Shown: positions 13,892 to 23,246 of the stretch, piece after piece | How positions within the stretch are numbered: position 1 is the first letter of the stretch | Layout: each line of letters opens with the position of its first letter | NCBI RefSeq assembly: GCF_009755605.1 | Contig: NZ_WPNZ01000002.1 | Span: 420,184 to 484,183 of the forward strand | DNA length: 64,000 nt | Reading direction: 5' to 3' | Origin: Streptomyces typhae | GTDB lineage: Bacteria; Actinomycetota; Actinomycetes; Streptomycetales; Streptomycetaceae | The notes under the pieces: model-generated | Told to the model about the DNA's origin: nothing | Databases searched by the model: none | Seen by the model: only the letters and a program-made list of their open reading frames with translations | Position numbers and translations under genes: made by a program

Positions 13892-15529
13892 GTGAGCCAC
13901 CTGATCCCCGTGACGCGCGACGGCGGGCCCGGCCCCGACCGGCGGTCCTTCCTGAAGTACACCGGCGCCCTCGGCGCGGCCGCGGGACTCACCGGCACGC
14001 TCGCGGCCTGCTCGGGACCGGAGTCCACGAACGAGACCGGTGGCGGCGGCAAGTCCGGCGGCACCCTGACGGCCGTCATCGGTTACGGCAACGACGGCAG
14101 TTGGGATCCGACCCAGACGGCGTCGGCGTTCGCGATGGCGGGCAACGAGCACATCTACGAGGCGCTGCTCGGCACGGACCCGATCTCCCGCGACCCCTAT
14201 CCGCAGCTCGCCACCGCGCTGCCCGCCGACCTGAAGGCGACGACCTGGAAGTTCGAGCTGCGCGCGGGCGCGAAGTGGCACGACGGCAAGCCGGTCACGG
14301 CGGACGACGTCGTGTTCGTGTTCGAACGGATCCTCGACCCGGACACCCAGACCCTCGCCAAGGGCTTCTTCGCGAGCTGGCTGAAGGAGGTCAGGAAGGT
14401 CGACGCGCGGGGCGTCGAGCTGATCCTCAAGTTCCCCTTCCCCGACGGTGCCGCCCGGCTCACGCTCGCCAAGATCATGCCGAAGCACGTCTACTCCGAG
14501 CCGGGCGCGTGGGACGACGCCACCAAGGGCAAGGCGATCGGCTCGGGCCCCTACCGCCAGTCGGCGCACCAGCCGAAGTCGAACACCACCTTCGAGTCCT
14601 TCGCCGACTACAACGGTCCGCGTCCGGCCGCCTTCAAGAAGATGAACTGGCTGACGATCGTCGACGCCGCCCCGCGCGTCGCGAAGATCTCCGGCGCGAG
14701 CGCGGACGCGGAGATCTCCGACAACATCCCGTACGCCAACATCGACCGGCTGAAGCAGGGCGGCATGACGGTCGAGGGCGGGGCCGGGATGAACAACCTC
14801 TTCCTGATGTTCAACACCGCGCACAAGCCGTTCGACGACGTACGGGTGCGGCAGGCGCTGCACTACGCCATCGACCGGGAGAAGATGATCGAGGTCGCTC
14901 TGAAGGGGCACGGCAAGGGCGCCTCCTCGTTCCTGAACGAGGGGAACCCCACCTACCGCCCGGCGAAGACCGTCTACGACTACGACCCCAAGAAGGCCAA
15001 GGCGCTGCTCAAGGCGGCCGGGGTCGAGGACCTCAAGATCAACATCATGGCGGTCAACGTCAGCTGGATCGTCGACTGCCTGCCCACCATCAAGGCGTCC
15101 TGGGACGCGATCGGCGTGGCGACCACGCTCGACCCGCAGGAGACCACGGCCCTGTTCACCAAGATGGACCAGAAGAAGGACTACCAGGTGGTGGCCGCCG
15201 CGTCGAACCCCAACCAGTTCGGCGTCGAGGCCGACCTGATCATGCATTACAACTACGGGCCCGACAACCTGTGGATGGGTTACGCCCGCTGGGCGAAGAA
15301 CGCCCGCGCCAAGGAGTTGTTCCGGCTCATGGACCGGGCGACACGCGAGCCGGACGCGGCGAAGAAGAAGACGATGGTGCAGGACTACATCGACATCGTC
15401 GCCGAGGAGGCCGTGCTGTATCCCGTGGTGCACAACGAGCTGATGACGGCGTGGGACGCCAAGCAGCTCACCGGCGTCCGCGCGCAGCCCTACCCCGGCA
15501 TCAACCTGATCCAGGCGAAGTGGGCCTGA
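13892..15529 (+). CDS. ABC importer substrate-binding lipoprotein, SBP family 5, Tat-exported
   Basis: A 545-residue solute-binding protein of the dipeptide/oligopeptide (SBP_bac_5) class. The N terminus has a twin-arginine motif DRRSFLKYTG, a hydrophobic stretch and the lipobox LAAC, so it should be exported folded by Tat and lipid-anchored outside the membrane. Family landmarks include YEALLGTDPISRDPYPQLA, WKFELRAGAKWHDGKPVTADDVVF and DDVRVRQALHYAIDREKM. GTG start with GGAGG four bases upstream. First gene of a five-gene operon ending in an aldolase of the N-acetylneuraminate lyase superfamily. The ligand may therefore be a sugar acid rather than a peptide; a family-5 SBP for sialic acid is known (SatA of Haemophilus ducreyi). 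Confidence 0.93.
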   Translation: MSHLIPVTRDGGPGPDRRSFLKYTGALGAAAGLTGTLAACSGPESTNETGGGGKSGGTLTAVIGYGNDGSWDPTQTASAFAMAGNEHIYEALLGTDPISRDPYPQLATALPADLKATTWKFELRAGAKWHDGKPVTADDVVFVFERILDPDTQTLAKGFFASWLKEVRKVDARGVELILKFPFPDGAARLTLAKIMPKHVYSEPGAWDDATKGKAIGSGPYRQSAHQPKSNTTFESFADYNGPRPAAFKKMNWLTIVDAAPRVAKISGASADAEISDNIPYANIDRLKQGGMTVEGGAGMNNLFLMFNTAHKPFDDVRVRQALHYAIDREKMIEVALKGHGKGASSFLNEGNPTYRPAKTVYDYDPKKAKALLKAAGVEDLKINIMAVNVSWIVDCLPTIKASWDAIGVATTLDPQETTALFTKMDQKKDYQVVAAASNPNQFGVEADLIMHYNYGPDNLWMGYARWAKNARAKELFRLMDRATREPDAAKKKTMVQDYIDIVAEEAVLYPVVHNELMTAWDAKQLTGVRAQPYPGINLIQAKWA

Positions 15530-15548
15530 GAGTGGGCCCGACCGGCAT

Positions 15549-15596
15549 GAGGACCCCGTACGCCGTGAGAGAGCCGAGGACCCCGTACGCCATGAG
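15549..15596 (+). repeat. Imperfect 21-bp direct repeat between SBP and permease genes
   Basis: 15549-15569 and 15576-15596 match at 20 of 21 positions (core gaggaccccgtacgcc). They fill much of the 88-bp gap, which otherwise breaks a tightly packed operon. Possible roles are differential mRNA processing or none. Confidence 0.8.
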
Positions 15597-15617
15597 CGAC
15601 CCTAGGAGCGCCGAGCA

Positions 15618-16577
15618 GTGACCGCGATCCTGCGCATCCTCGCCCGCCGTATCGCCCTGCTCGTGCCCCTGCTGCTCGGCATCGTGCTCTTCGTGTTCCT
15701 CGTGATGCGGTTCTCCGACATCGACCCGGCGTCGGCGTTCTACCAGGGCGCGAACCCCACCCAGGAGCAGCTGCACCAGTTCCGCGAGGACAACGGCCTG
15801 CTCGACCCGCTGCCGGTGCGCTACGTCCACTTCGTGGGCGATCTGGTCGGCGGGGACATGGGCATCAGCGTGCTCACCCGGTCCCCGGTGATCGACCAGA
15901 TCACCACCGCGCTGCCCCTGACGATGCAGCTGACCTTCATGGGCCTCGGCATCGCGGTCCTCCTGTCGCTGCCGCTCGGCGTGCTCGCCGCGATCTACCG
16001 GGACCGGCTGCCCGACCAGATCATCCGGGTCGTCTCCCTGACCGGCGTCGCGGCGCCCGGCTTCTGGCTGGCCCTGCTGATGATCCAGTACCTGGCGGTG
16101 GACCTCGGCTGGTTCCCGACGGGCGGCTACGTCAACCCCAGCGACTCGTTCACGGGCTGGCTGAAGACGATGACGCTGCCCGCGCTCGCCCTGTCCCTGC
16201 CCGTCGCCGCCCAGATGACCCGCATCGTCCGCACGGCCGTGGTCGAGGAACTCGACAAGGACTACGTCCGCACGGCCATCGGCAGCGGCCTGCCCCCGGT
16301 GGTGGTCGTCGGCCGCAACGTGCTGCGCAACGCCCTCATCAACCCGCTGACCGTGCTCGGTCTGCGCGTCGGCTATCTGCTCGGCGGCGCCGTCGTCATC
16401 GAGACGATCTTCTCGCTGCCCGGCATGGGCAAGCTCATGATCGACGCCGTGAAGAACGGCGACCCGGCCGTCGTCCAGGGCGTCGTCATCACCACGGCCG
16501 TCGGCTTCGTCGTGGTGAACCTGGTGATCGACATCCTCTACCTGCTGGTGAACCCGCGATTGAGGGGAACCTCCTGA
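15618..16577 (+). CDS. ABC importer permease, DppB type
   Basis: A 319-residue inner-membrane permease. The N-terminal helix (RIALLVPLLLGIVLFVFLVMRF) is followed by the periplasmic NPTQEQLHQFREDNGL loop and five more helices. The EAA loop VRTAIGSGLPPVVVVGRNVLRNALINPL contacts the ATPase. GTG start with AGGAG upstream; the stop TGA shares its last base with the next start. It forms the translocation pore with the permease half of the downstream fusion. Confidence 0.93.
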   Translation: MTAILRILARRIALLVPLLLGIVLFVFLVMRFSDIDPASAFYQGANPTQEQLHQFREDNGLLDPLPVRYVHFVGDLVGGDMGISVLTRSPVIDQITTALPLTMQLTFMGLGIAVLLSLPLGVLAAIYRDRLPDQIIRVVSLTGVAAPGFWLALLMIQYLAVDLGWFPTGGYVNPSDSFTGWLKTMTLPALALSLPVAAQMTRIVRTAVVEELDKDYVRTAIGSGLPPVVVVGRNVLRNALINPLTVLGLRVGYLLGGAVVIETIFSLPGMGKLMIDAVKNGDPAVVQGVVITTAVGFVVVNLVIDILYLLVNPRLRGTS

Positions 16578-18598
16578 TGCTCCAGTCGCGCAAGAAGCTC
16601 ACCGAGCGGCTGTCCCTGCCCGGCATCCGGCTGCGCTCCCTGAAGAAGCTCCCGGTCCTGTCCCGTATCGCGCTCGGCGTCGTCGCCGTCGTCGTCCTCG
16701 TCGCCGTGTTCGCCCCGCTGCTCGCCCCGCACGACCCGCTCGACCAGCAGACCCTGGTCGACGGCACCGGCCACCCCTCCGCCGAGCACTGGATGGGCCA
16801 GGACAGCCTCGGCCGGGACATCCTCAGCCGGCTGATGTACGGGGCGCGCTGGTCCCTCGCCATCGGCCTCGGCGCGACGCTGCTCGCGCTGCTCGTCGGC
16901 GCGGTGATCGGCGCGGTCGCCGCGACCTCCCGCAAGGCCGTCGACGAGACCCTGATGCGGGTCCTCGACGTCGTCATGGCGTTTCCCGGCATCGCCCTCG
17001 CGGCCGTGCTCGTCGCCGTCTTCGGCGGTGGCATCACCGTCCTGATCTGCGCGATCGCCTTCCTGTTCACCCCGCCGATCGCCCGGGTCGTACGCGCCAA
17101 CGTGCTCGACCAGTACGGCGAGGACTACGTCGTCGCCGAACGCGTCATCGGCGCCCGCACCCCGCACATCGTCATCAAGCACGTCGCCGTCAACTGCGCC
17201 GCCCCGATCCTCGTCTTCTGCACCGTCCAGGTGGCCGAGGCGATCGTCTTCGAGGCGTCCCTGTCGTTCATCGGCGCGGGCGTCCGGCCGCCGGACCCCT
17301 CCTGGGGCAGCGTCATCGCCGACGGCAAGAACCTGGTCCTGATCGGCGGCTGGTGGGCGACCGTCTTCCCCGGTCTGCTCATGCTCTTCACCGTCCTCGC
17401 CCTGAACGTCCTCTCCGAGGGCGTCTCGGACGCCTGGGCCGCACCGTCCGGGCGCGACGTCACCGGCGCCGCCCGCGGCGACGACCCGGTGGAGGCGCCG
17501 GAGCCGGGCAGCGGCCGGGTCCTCGCGCTGCCGGGCCTCACCGAGGCGGCGGCACGCCTGCGCACCCGCGCCCGGCCACTGCCCGCGGGACCGCCCGTGC
17601 TCGCCGTGCGCGACCTGGCGATCGGCTTCGACGAACGGCACGCGGGCGTGGACATCGTCGACGGCATCAGCTTCGAGATCCGGCCCGGCGAGGTGCTCGG
17701 CCTCGTCGGCGAGTCCGGCTGCGGCAAGTCCCTGACGGCGCTGACCGTGATGGGCCTCGCGCCCAAGGGCGCCCGCGTCCGCGGACAGGTCACCTTCGAC
17801 GGGCGGGAACTGCTCGGCCTGCCCATGCGGGCCAGGCGCAAGCTGCTCGGCCACGACATGGCGATGATCTACCAGGACGCCCTGTCGTCCCTGAACCCGG
17901 CGATGACGGTCCGCGCCCAGCTCAAGCAGGTCGTGCGCCGCGGCGGCCGGCGCAGCCCCGCCGAGCTGCTCTCCCTCGTCGGCCTCGACCCCGACCGCAC
18001 CCTGCGCAGCTATCCGCACGAGCTGTCCGGCGGCCAGCGCCAGCGCGTCCTGATCGCCATGGCCCTGTCCCGCGACCCCAAGCTGATCGTCGCCGACGAG
18101 CCGACCACCGCGCTCGACGTGACCGTGCAGGCCCAGGTCATCCAGCTCCTGCTGCGGCTCCGCGCCGAGCTGGGCTTCGCGCTCGTCCTGGTCTCGCACG
18201 ACCTGGCCCTGGTCGCCGACGTCACCGACCGCGTCGCCGTGATGTACGGCGGGCAGATCGTGGAGACCGGCGTGACCGCCGACCTGGTCGAGGCCCCCAC
18301 CCACCACTACACGCGCGGCCTGCTCGGCTCCGTCCTGTCCCTGGAGTCCGCCGCCGAACGCCTCACCCAGATCAAGGGCGTCGTCCCCTCACCGGCGGAC
18401 TTCCCGGTCGGATGCCGGTTCGCCGACCGGTGCCCGCTGGCGGACGGCCTGTGCCGCACCACGGCACCCGAGCTGCTCGGGGAGCCCGCGCACCGGACGG
18501 CGTGTCACCATCCGGCACTCGCGGCGGGGACGGCGGAGGCGGCCGAGAGCGCGGAGCAGCCGCTCCGAGGAAGCGAGGCGGTCCGTGACCGTGGCTGA
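16577..18598 (+). CDS. ABC importer permease-ATPase fusion (DppC-DppD)
   Basis: A 673-residue single-chain fusion. Residues 1-300 are a DppC-type permease (N-terminal helix, [24 protein letters not shown] loop [37 protein letters not shown]). A charged linker of about 45 residues follows. Residues 345-640 are an ATPase with Walker A GESGCGKS, signature LSGGQRQRV, Walker [10 protein letters not shown]-loop SHDLAL, and the oligopeptide-type C-terminal Cys motif [14 protein letters not shown]. The fused order fixes a 1:1 stoichiometry and is seen in other actinobacterial importers. It overlaps the next gene by 14 bp. Confidence 0.93.
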   Translation: MLQSRKKLTERLSLPGIRLRSLKKLPVLSRIALGVVAVVVLVAVFAPLLAPHDPLDQQTLVDGTGHPSAEHWMGQDSLGRDILSRLMYGARWSLAIGLGATLLALLVGAVIGAVAATSRKAVDETLMRVLDVVMAFPGIALAAVLVAVFGGGITVLICAIAFLFTPPIARVVRANVLDQYGEDYVVAERVIGARTPHIVIKHVAVNCAAPILVFCTVQVAEAIVFEASLSFIGAGVRPPDPSWGSVIADGKNLVLIGGWWATVFPGLLMLFTVLALNVLSEGVSDAWAAPSGRDVTGAARGDDPVEAPEPGSGRVLALPGLTEAAARLRTRARPLPAGPPVLAVRDLAIGFDERHAGVDIVDGISFEIRPGEVLGLVGESGCGKSLTALTVMGLAPKGARVRGQVTFDGRELLGLPMRARRKLLGHDMAMIYQDALSSLNPAMTVRAQLKQVVRRGGRRSPAELLSLVGLDPDRTLRSYPHELSGGQRQRVLIAMALSRDPKLIVADEPTTALDVTVQAQVIQLLLRLRAELGFALVLVSHDLALVADVTDRVAVMYGGQIVETGVTADLVEAPTHHYTRGLLGSVLSLESAAERLTQIKGVVPSPADFPVGCRFADRCPLADGLCRTTAPELLGEPAHRTACHHPALAAGTAEAAESAEQPLRGSEAVRDRG

Positions 18599-19718
18599 GA
18601 CCGTGCCCCCCGGCGACCAGCCGGACCCGGCCCCGGACGACGACGCGACGGCCCTGGTCGCGGTGCGCGACGCGCACGTCGTCCACAAGACCCGCACCGG
18701 CGGCCTGTTCTCCCGCGACCGGGTGTACGCCCTCACCGGCGCCGACCTGACCATCGCCGCCGGGGAGACCGTCGGCGTCGTCGGCGAGTCCGGCTGCGGC
18801 AAGTCGACCCTCGCCAAGGTCCTCCTCGGCATCCAGCGGCCGACGGCGGGCACCGTCTCGCTGCGCGGCAGGAACCTGTGGGAGATGGGCGCCGCCGAGC
18901 GCCGCGCCGCGATCGGCACCGGCACGGCGATGATCTTCCAGGACCCCTCGACGGCCCTCAACCGCCGGCTGCCCGTGCGGCAGATCCTGCGCGACCCCCT
19001 CGACGTGCACCGCCGCGGCACCCCCGAACAGCGCACCACCCGGGTACGGGAGCTGATGAGCCTGGTCGGGCTGCCCCCGGTGCTCGCCGACGCGCTGCCC
19101 GGACAGCTCTCCGGCGGCCAGCGCCAGCGCGTCGCGATCGCCCGCGCCCTCGCCCTGGAGCCCGACCTCGTGGTGGCCGACGAGCCGACCAGCGCCCTGG
19201 ACGTCTCCGTCCGCGCCCAGATCCTCAACCTCCTCCTCGACCTGAAGGAGCGCCTCAACCTCTCCCTGGTCTTCGTCTCGCACGACATCCAGACGGTACG
19301 CAGGATGAGCGACCGGGTGATCACCATGTACCTGGGCCGCATCGTGGAGGAGTCCCCCGCCGCACACGTCCTCGGCGAGGCCCGGCATCCCTACACCCGG
19401 GCGCTGTTCTCCGCGACCCCCGGGCTGCTCGCCCCCATCGACCCGATTCCGCTGGTCGGCCCGGTGCCGTCGGCCACGAGGCCGCCCAGCGGCTGCCCGT
19501 TCCGCACCCGGTGCTGGAAGGCGGACGAGGTGTGCGCGACGGCCATGCCGGACGTCGAGGAGGCGGGCCCCGCACACCGCTACCGGTGCCACCACCCCGT
19601 ACTGGCCGGCGAGTCCACCCAGGACCTCGTCAGCCAGTCGTCCGCAGCGACGGCCGCCGCCACGGCCACCGCCACGGCCACGGCCACGTCCGAGGCCACG
19701 TCCAAGGAGACTCCATGA
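18585..19718 (+). CDS. ABC importer ATPase, DppF type
   Basis: A 377-residue second ATPase of the importer: Walker [10 protein letters not shown], signature LSGGQRQRV, Walker B LVVADEPTSALD, H-loop SHDIQ, and the C-terminal Cys motif CPFRTRCWKADEVC of oligopeptide-type subunits. The last 25 residues are a low-complexity Ala/Thr run from a short GCCACG-type repeat. It starts inside the fusion gene and its stop overlaps the aldolase start as ATGA. It pairs with the fused DppD-like domain to drive import. Confidence 0.93.
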   Translation: MTVAETVPPGDQPDPAPDDDATALVAVRDAHVVHKTRTGGLFSRDRVYALTGADLTIAAGETVGVVGESGCGKSTLAKVLLGIQRPTAGTVSLRGRNLWEMGAAERRAAIGTGTAMIFQDPSTALNRRLPVRQILRDPLDVHRRGTPEQRTTRVRELMSLVGLPPVLADALPGQLSGGQRQRVAIARALALEPDLVVADEPTSALDVSVRAQILNLLLDLKERLNLSLVFVSHDIQTVRRMSDRVITMYLGRIVEESPAAHVLGEARHPYTRALFSATPGLLAPIDPIPLVGPVPSATRPPSGCPFRTRCWKADEVCATAMPDVEEAGPAHRYRCHHPVLAGESTQDLVSQSSAATAAATATATATATSEATSKETP

Positions 19719-20701
19719 CCGCCCACCCGTCTCCCGCCACCACCCCTTCGACACCGCGCTCCGCGCCCGGCCTGCCGACCCCGTTGACCGGTGTCGTCCC
19801 GCCCGTGTGCACCCCCCTGACCCCGGACGACGAAGTGGACGTGGCGTCACTCGAACGCCTCGTCGACCATCTGGTCGGCGCCGGCGTCGACGCCCTCTTC
19901 GTGCTCGGCTCGTCGTCGGAGGCCGCGTATCTGCCCGACCGGCACCGCGAGACCGTGCTCACGACCGTCGTCCGGCACGTGGGCGGACAGCTGCCCGTCC
20001 TCGCCGGTGCCATCGACATGGCAAGCCTGCGCGTCCTCGACCACGTACGGACCGCCGCCGACGCCGGTGCCGACGGCGTCGTGGTGACCGCGCCGTTCTA
20101 CACCCGCACCCACCCCGCCGAGATCGCCCGCCACTACCGCCTCGTCGCCGACCGCGGTCAGCTGCCCGTCTTCGCCTACGACCTGCCGGTCTCAGTGCAC
20201 TCCAAGCTCGACGCCGACCTCGTCCTCGAACTCGCCGCCGACGGTGTCCTCGCCGGACTCAAGGACTCCAGCGGCGACGACGGAGGCCTGCGCCGGGTGG
20301 TCCTCGGCGCCCGCGCCCGCACCGACACGCCCGGCTTCGCCGTGCTCACCGGCTCCGAACTCACCGTCGACTCCGCCCTCGCCATGGGCGCCGACGGCGT
20401 CGTGCCCGGCCTCGGCAACGTCGATCCGCACGGGTACGTCCGGCTCTTCCGGTACGCCCGGGACGGGGACCCGGAGCGGGCCCGCGCGGAGCAGGAACGG
20501 TTGTGCGCCCTGTTCGGCATGACGGGCGTCGGCGACCCCCTGCGCATGGGCGCCAGCTCCTCCGGCCTCGGCGCGTTCAAGGCCGCCCTGCATCTGCGCG
20601 GCATCATCGACTGTCCCCGCACGGCGGCCCCGCAGGTTCCGCTGTCCGCGGAGGAGACGGAGCGGGTGGGGAAGTTCCTGGCGGCGGCGGGGTTGCTGTA
20701 G
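19715..20701 (+). CDS. DHDPS/N-acetylneuraminate-lyase-family aldolase
   Basis: A 328-residue (beta/alpha)8 class I aldolase. The Schiff-base lysine is in AGLKDSSGDD, the catalytic tyrosine in FAYDLP, and the GxxxE loop is VLGSSSEAAYL in place of the usual GSTGE. The first 25 residues are a Pro/Ser/Thr-rich extension. The superfamily includes dihydrodipicolinate synthase, N-acetylneuraminate lyase and keto-deoxy sugar acid aldolases. The YDLP variant and the position at the end of an importer operon argue against DapA and for cleavage of an imported keto acid. The neighbouring sialidase suggests sialic acid, giving pyruvate plus N-acetylmannosamine. No epimerase or kinase gene for the rest of that pathway lies in the window, so the substrate is inferred. 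Confidence 0.85.
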   Translation: MTAHPSPATTPSTPRSAPGLPTPLTGVVPPVCTPLTPDDEVDVASLERLVDHLVGAGVDALFVLGSSSEAAYLPDRHRETVLTTVVRHVGGQLPVLAGAIDMASLRVLDHVRTAADAGADGVVVTAPFYTRTHPAEIARHYRLVADRGQLPVFAYDLPVSVHSKLDADLVLELAADGVLAGLKDSSGDDGGLRRVVLGARARTDTPGFAVLTGSELTVDSALAMGADGVVPGLGNVDPHGYVRLFRYARDGDPERARAEQERLCALFGMTGVGDPLRMGASSSGLGAFKAALHLRGIIDCPRTAAPQVPLSAEETERVGKFLAAAGLL

Positions 20702-20716
20702 GCCGTCGCACCGGTC

Positions 20717-20733
20717 CTGGGGCTCCGCCCCAG
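20717..20733. terminator. Bidirectional hairpin between the aldolase and sialidase genes
   Basis: CTGGGGC-TCC-GCCCCAG is a perfect 7-bp stem with a 3-base loop, placed between two convergent genes. A dispersed Streptomyces-type element (ctcgtcctcacacgccggac) follows at about 20755-20780. Confidence 0.6.
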
Positions 20734-20815
20734 ACCCCGTACCGGCGCTCCGCGCCTCGTCCTCACACGCCGGACGGGCTGCATACGTGCGGGGTCCGGG
20801 GCGCCCCGCGCAGGC

Positions 20816-22264
20816 CTACACCGCCACCTTGCGCCACTCGATCCGCTCATACGTCCCCGCCGCCCCCGTCTCGTAGAGAACCCCCACAAGACCCGCCCCC
20901 GCCTCCACCAGGTCCGAGTACCCGGCGCGGTCCTGGGACAGGGTCACCGCCCGGCTGAAGCTCACCCCGCCGTCGCGGCTGCGCCACAGGGACATGGCCT
21001 GCCGGGCGGTGGGGACGGAGGGGCCGGAGAAGAGCAGGGCGCCGCGCGGCCCACTCTGCTGGAGCACGCCGGCGGCCACGACGGGCACGTCGTCGAGGGT
21101 CGGCTGGACGGCGAACGGCCGGTCGAGGGTGCGGCCGCCGTCACTGGAGTGGCTGTCGAGCCGGTTGCCGACGGCGACACCGTGCTGGTCGCGCGCGTTG
21201 ACGTAGAGGCGCCCGTCCGGAAGCTGCGCCGCGCTGGACTCGTTGGCGTTGTGCACCCCGTCGTAGGTGTCGTCCACGAACCCGATGTGCCAGGTGTGCC
21301 CGTGGTCGTCGCTGTAGAGGACGTGCCCGCCGTAGTACTTGGGCTCCTGCCCGTTGTCGGTCGAGCCCGCGGCGGGCGCGGCCGAGTGGTTGGCGGGCAC
21401 GACGAGCCGCCCCGCGTGCCGTCCCCGGGTGAGCGCGACGGCGTGCCCGGGGCCCGTCGCGTACCACCGCCACCGGGGCCGCTTCACGTCGGCGGTGATC
21501 TCGCGCGGCACCGAGAACGACCGCCCGTCGTCCCCGCTGCGCTGCACGAAGACCCGGCGGCCCTGGGCGGCGGTGACCTCGCCCCGCATGATCTGGCCCT
21601 CGGTGACGGCGCCGCTGTTGTACGACGTGACGAGCACGATCTGTCCCGTACGGGGGTCGACGACGGGCGCGGGGTTGCCGCGGGTGTCGCCCCGCCCCGC
21701 GGCGACCACGGTGAGCGGCCCCCAGGTGCAGCCGCCGTCGGTGGAGCGCCGCAGCACGACGTCGATGCTGCCGGTGTCGGAGGCGCTGGAACGGCGCCCC
21801 TCGGCGAAGGCGAGCAGCGTGCCCCGGCCGGAGCGGACGACGGCGGGGATGCGGAAGGTGTCGTAGCCGTGGGTGCGGGCGGTGTACGGGACGGAGCGGG
21901 AGCAGGCGGGGAGGTCGGCGCCCCCTGCGGGCGGGGCCGCCGGGGCGGGCAGGGGCGCGGGAGAGGGCAGGGGCGCGGGCAGGGGCGCGGGCGCGGGCAG
22001 GGCTGCCGGGGCCGTGGGCGCCGCGGGGGCGGTGGGTGCCGGGGGTGCCGCGGGGGCGGTGGGGGCCGGGGGTGCCGGCGGGGCCGACGCCGCCGCCGGG
22101 GCGGTGAAAGCCGTGAGCGTGGTGAATCCCGCCGCGAGCGCCGCCGCGCAGGCGGTCAGGCAGGGGTGCGTACGGCGGGGGCGCACTCGGCGGGAGCCGG
22201 GGGCCTGGGGGCGTCTGCCGTGGAGCGTGTGGCTCGTGTGGCGGATACGGCTCGTACGGCTCAT
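20816..22264 (-). CDS. Secreted GH33 exo-alpha-sialidase
   Basis: A 482-residue protein with a long twin-Arg-containing N region (RR at 17-18, 25-26 and 30-31), a hydrophobic core and an AAASA cleavage-type site near 57-61. It is therefore exported. A Pro/Ala linker of about 55 residues leads to the six-bladed propeller. Sialidase hallmarks are the FRIP motif with Arg138, the acid-loop pattern ASDTGSIDVVLRRS, and several Asp boxes (STDGGCTW, SGDDGRSF, SDDHGHTW, SSDGGRTL). GYSDL near the C terminus is where the family's nucleophilic Tyr lies. It should release terminal sialic acid from glycans outside the cell. ATG start with GAGGAG upstream; operator-like repeats lie just before it. Confidence 0.93.
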   Translation of the reverse strand: MSRTSRIRHTSHTLHGRRPQAPGSRRVRPRRTHPCLTACAAALAAGFTTLTAFTAPAAASAPPAPPAPTAPAAPPAPTAPAAPTAPAALPAPAPLPAPLPSPAPLPAPAAPPAGGADLPACSRSVPYTARTHGYDTFRIPAVVRSGRGTLLAFAEGRRSSASDTGSIDVVLRRSTDGGCTWGPLTVVAAGRGDTRGNPAPVVDPRTGQIVLVTSYNSGAVTEGQIMRGEVTAAQGRRVFVQRSGDDGRSFSVPREITADVKRPRWRWYATGPGHAVALTRGRHAGRLVVPANHSAAPAAGSTDNGQEPKYYGGHVLYSDDHGHTWHIGFVDDTYDGVHNANESSAAQLPDGRLYVNARDQHGVAVGNRLDSHSSDGGRTLDRPFAVQPTLDDVPVVAAGVLQQSGPRGALLFSGPSVPTARQAMSLWRSRDGGVSFSRAVTLSQDRAGYSDLVEAGAGLVGVLYETGAAGTYERIEWRKVAV

Positions 22265-22280
22265 TCGGCTCCTCGCGGCG

Positions 22281-22302
22281 GGACGTAGGACGTAGGACGT
22301 CC
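22281..22302 (-). promoter_or_regulatory. Triple ggacgt element upstream of the sialidase
   Basis: Three GGACGT units at 7-bp spacing (22281, 22288 and 22295), the last forming the palindrome ggacgtcc (22295-22302). It contains the 12-mer gacgtaggacgt twice, identical to 13846-13857 in the importer promoter. Located 17-38 bp upstream of the sialidase ATG, where a bound regulator would block expression. Confidence 0.65.
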
Positions 22303-22449
22303 GGCGTGAAGCTAATGCGCCTCGGGTGGTACGACAATACCCCTGCGTACCGACAGAGTTGACGATGTGTTGACGCACGAGAGTGACGGCCGCGTGTTCA
22401 CAGGGGTCGAGGAGGGCTTCCCCGGGCCCGCACCGCGCCGGACCCGGCC

Positions 22450-23160
22450 TCACCCGTCCGGCGCCGTCCCCGGCCGCACCAGACCCGACTCGTACCCGAG
22501 GATCACCAGCTGGGCGCGGTCACGGGCGCCCAGCTTCCCCATGATGCGGCTGACGTGGGTCTTCGACGTGAGTGGGCTCAGGCCGAGGGCGTCGGCCACC
22601 TCGGTGTTGTTCAGACCGCGGGCCACCAGGGTGAGGACCTGGCGTTCGCGCTCGGAGAGGCAGCCGAGGCCCCCGGGCACGGGCGCCTCGGACTCCGGTG
22701 TGCGCGGCTGGCGCAGCACGCGGGCGATGAGGCGGGCGGTGGGGCCCGGCGACAGGAGGGACTCGCCGGCGGCGACGGTGCGGATCGCGTCGAGCAGCTC
22801 GGCGGGCTTGGTGTCCTTCACCAGGAAGCCGGAGGCCCCGGCACGCAGCGCCTCGACGACGTGCTCGTCCGTGTCGTACGTGGTGAGCATCAGGACCTTC
22901 ACGCCCGCGAGGTCCTCGTCGGCGGCGATGAGGCGGGTGGCCTCGATGCCGTCGAGGTCGGGCATGCGGACGTCCATGACGACGAGGTCGGCCCGCGCGG
23001 CGCGGGTCAGGTCGACGGCCTCGCGCCCGGTCCCCGCCTGCCCGACCACCGCCATGTCCGGCGCGGACTCCACGAGCATGGCGAAGGCGGCCCGTACCAG
23101 CGCCTGGTCGTCGGCGAGCAGCACCCGGATCGTCCGGTCGGCCCGATTCACCCGGTCCAT
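22450..23160 (-). CDS. NarL/LuxR-family response regulator
   Basis: A 236-residue two-component regulator. The receiver domain has acidic pair Asp17-Asp18, phospho-acceptor Asp63 in VVMDVRMPDLDG, and Lys in FLVKD. The C-terminal LuxR helix-turn-helix reads LSERERQVLTLVARGLNNTEVADALGLSPLTSKTHVSRIMGKL. The partner histidine kinase gene lies immediately upstream on the same strand, and an MMPL exporter precedes that, so the system may control the exporter. Confidence 0.95.
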   Translation of the reverse strand: MDRVNRADRTIRVLLADDQALVRAAFAMLVESAPDMAVVGQAGTGREAVDLTRAARADLVVMDVRMPDLDGIEATRLIAADEDLAGVKVLMLTTYDTDEHVVEALRAGASGFLVKDTKPAELLDAIRTVAAGESLLSPGPTARLIARVLRQPRTPESEAPVPGGLGCLSERERQVLTLVARGLNNTEVADALGLSPLTSKTHVSRIMGKLGARDRAQLVILGYESGLVRPGTAPDG

Positions 23161-23246
23161 TCAGTTCCCCCGGCCCGTTCGGCCATGCGGTTCCCCCGGT
23201 CCGTTCGGGCCCATGCGGTTCCCCTGGTCCCTCCGGTCCACCCGCT

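Noticed and set aside
19715..20701. Calling the aldolase dapA (lysine biosynthesis).
   Set aside because: It ends an importer operon, has YDLP and GSSSE variants, and no dapB or other lysine gene is nearby.
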